A stretch of DNA of 5,006 nucleotides from Candidatus Methanogasteraceae archaeon UBA261 (GTDB taxonomy: Archaea; Halobacteriota; Methanosarcinia; Methanosarcinales; Methanogasteraceae): contig DAWR01000155.1 in the NCBI GenBank assembly GCA_002506015.1, positions 1,023 through 6,028 on the forward strand, in the 5' to 3' direction. The position numbers were made by a program, and so were the translations under genes. Each line of letters opens with the position of its first letter. The stretch's first letter is position 1. Positions 4,667 through 5,006 of this stretch are shown piece by piece. Under the pieces are notes generated by a model. That model saw nothing but the letters and a program-made list of their open reading frames with translations, was not told the origin of the DNA and searched no databases.

Positions 4667-5006
4667 TCAGCTTCTCTTGCTGACCAGATACACAGCCACA
4701 ATTATTCCAGCGACTACGATCACCGCAAGTACCATCCCAAATCCTGAGAGAAAGCCAGAATCGTCGTCAGACTCTGCCCCAGGTGCCTCAGGGGTTGCTG
4801 TGGTCTCCGCAGCCGAAGTTGTCGGTTCTGTCGAAGAAGTTGATGATGATTCGGTCTCTCCTGATACTGACGACGCATTCTCGTCAGTTGACGTTGTCGT
4901 CGTTGTCGTCGGCAATCCGGATCCGCCGCTTCCACCACCACCGCTGCCGCCATAAGCTGGTGCAGGGGTTGTGGGCGCAGGTCCTGCGTGAAGATCGAGC
5001 TTCTCC
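4667..5006 (-). CDS. C-terminal part of an anchored cell-surface protein with PGF-CTERM-like tail (N-terminus outside window)
   Basis: The frame is open to the right edge, and the visible 112 residues are all linker and anchor. In order: a short end of a preceding domain (EKLDLHAG), a Pro/Thr stretch (PAPTTPAPA), a Gly/Ser linker (residues 19-30), a Thr/Ser/Glu-rich stalk (about 32-76) likely to be glycosylated, an acidic patch (ESDDD), then SGFLSGFG, a hydrophobic segment (about 91-107) and the basic end SKRS. This motif, transmembrane helix and basic order is that of archaeosortase substrates (PGF-CTERM). However, the usual Pro-Gly-Phe is Ser-Gly-Phe here, so it may be a variant recognised by a related enzyme, or a plain C-terminal membrane anchor. 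The ectodomain, and hence the function, is out of view. S-layer or adhesin-like proteins have this tail. It lies upstream of, and co-directional with, the beta-helix gene, separated by stem-loops and a new promoter. Confidence 0.8.
   Translation of the reverse strand, partial: EKLDLHAGPAPTTPAPAYGGSGGGGSGGSGLPTTTTTTSTDENASSVSGETESSSTSSTEPTTSAAETTATPEAPGAESDDDSGFLSGFGMVLAVIVVAGIIVAVYLVSKRS

Noticed and set aside
4677..4955. Plus-strand frame opposite the surface-anchor tail.
   Set aside because: Val/Ser/Pro-rich complement of the Thr/Gly-rich linkers; the minus-strand reading gives a coherent stalk, transmembrane helix and basic end.

Overview
The window looks archaeal. It shows TATA boxes followed about 25 bases later by leader sequence, strong Shine-Dalgarno (SD) sites (GGAGGTG, AGGAGG), T-tract gene ends, and three protein types that together suggest a methanogen-like or ANME-type euryarchaeon: a NosD-like parallel beta-helix surface protein with a dockerin domain, the tail of a surface protein with an archaeosortase-like C-terminal anchor, and a small acylphosphatase. 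The lineage is inferred from gene content and could be wrong; no marker gene is present.

Layout from left to right: (1) 1-337, minus strand, the N-terminal 112 residues of an acylphosphatase-domain protein that runs off the left edge. (2) 338-704, an intergenic region with a 16-base direct repeat and, at its right end, a plus-strand TATA box and SD site. (3) 705-791, plus strand, a 28-codon ORF that looks like the first half of a YgiT-type zinc ribbon and is probably a truncated remnant. (4) 792-874, a convergent gap holding a hairpin and T-tract that would end the large minus-strand gene. (5) 875-4330, minus strand, the dominant gene: a secreted protein of about 1151 residues made of many 22-23-residue beta-helix coils, two NosD-type 'GKP' modules, a NosD-type tail and a complete two-loop dockerin. 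(6) 4331-4566, its control region: SD site, small leader hairpin, two TATA boxes, and direct and inverted repeats further upstream. (7) 4567-4647, two stem-loops, one followed by T7, after the next gene. (8) 4667-5006, minus strand, the C-terminus of a surface protein: Pro-rich, Gly/Ser, Thr/Ser/Glu linkers, then a transmembrane anchor with a basic end. It runs off the right edge.

How they fit together: the two surface genes are co-directional, but hairpin/T-tract signals and a separate promoter lie between them, so they are probably separate transcription units. Both products should sit outside the cell. A dockerin normally binds a cohesin on another protein, so the beta-helix protein probably docks to a partner; the neighbouring anchored protein is a candidate only by position, because its ectodomain lies outside the window. 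The acylphosphatase is cytoplasmic and has no evident link to them. I did not find a convincing new defence, mobile or RNA-based system. The most unusual signals are the DNA-level repeat expansion inside the beta-helix gene, its TTG start with a structured leader, the nested stem-loop at 4597-4647, and the truncated zinc-ribbon ORF that still has an intact promoter and SD site.
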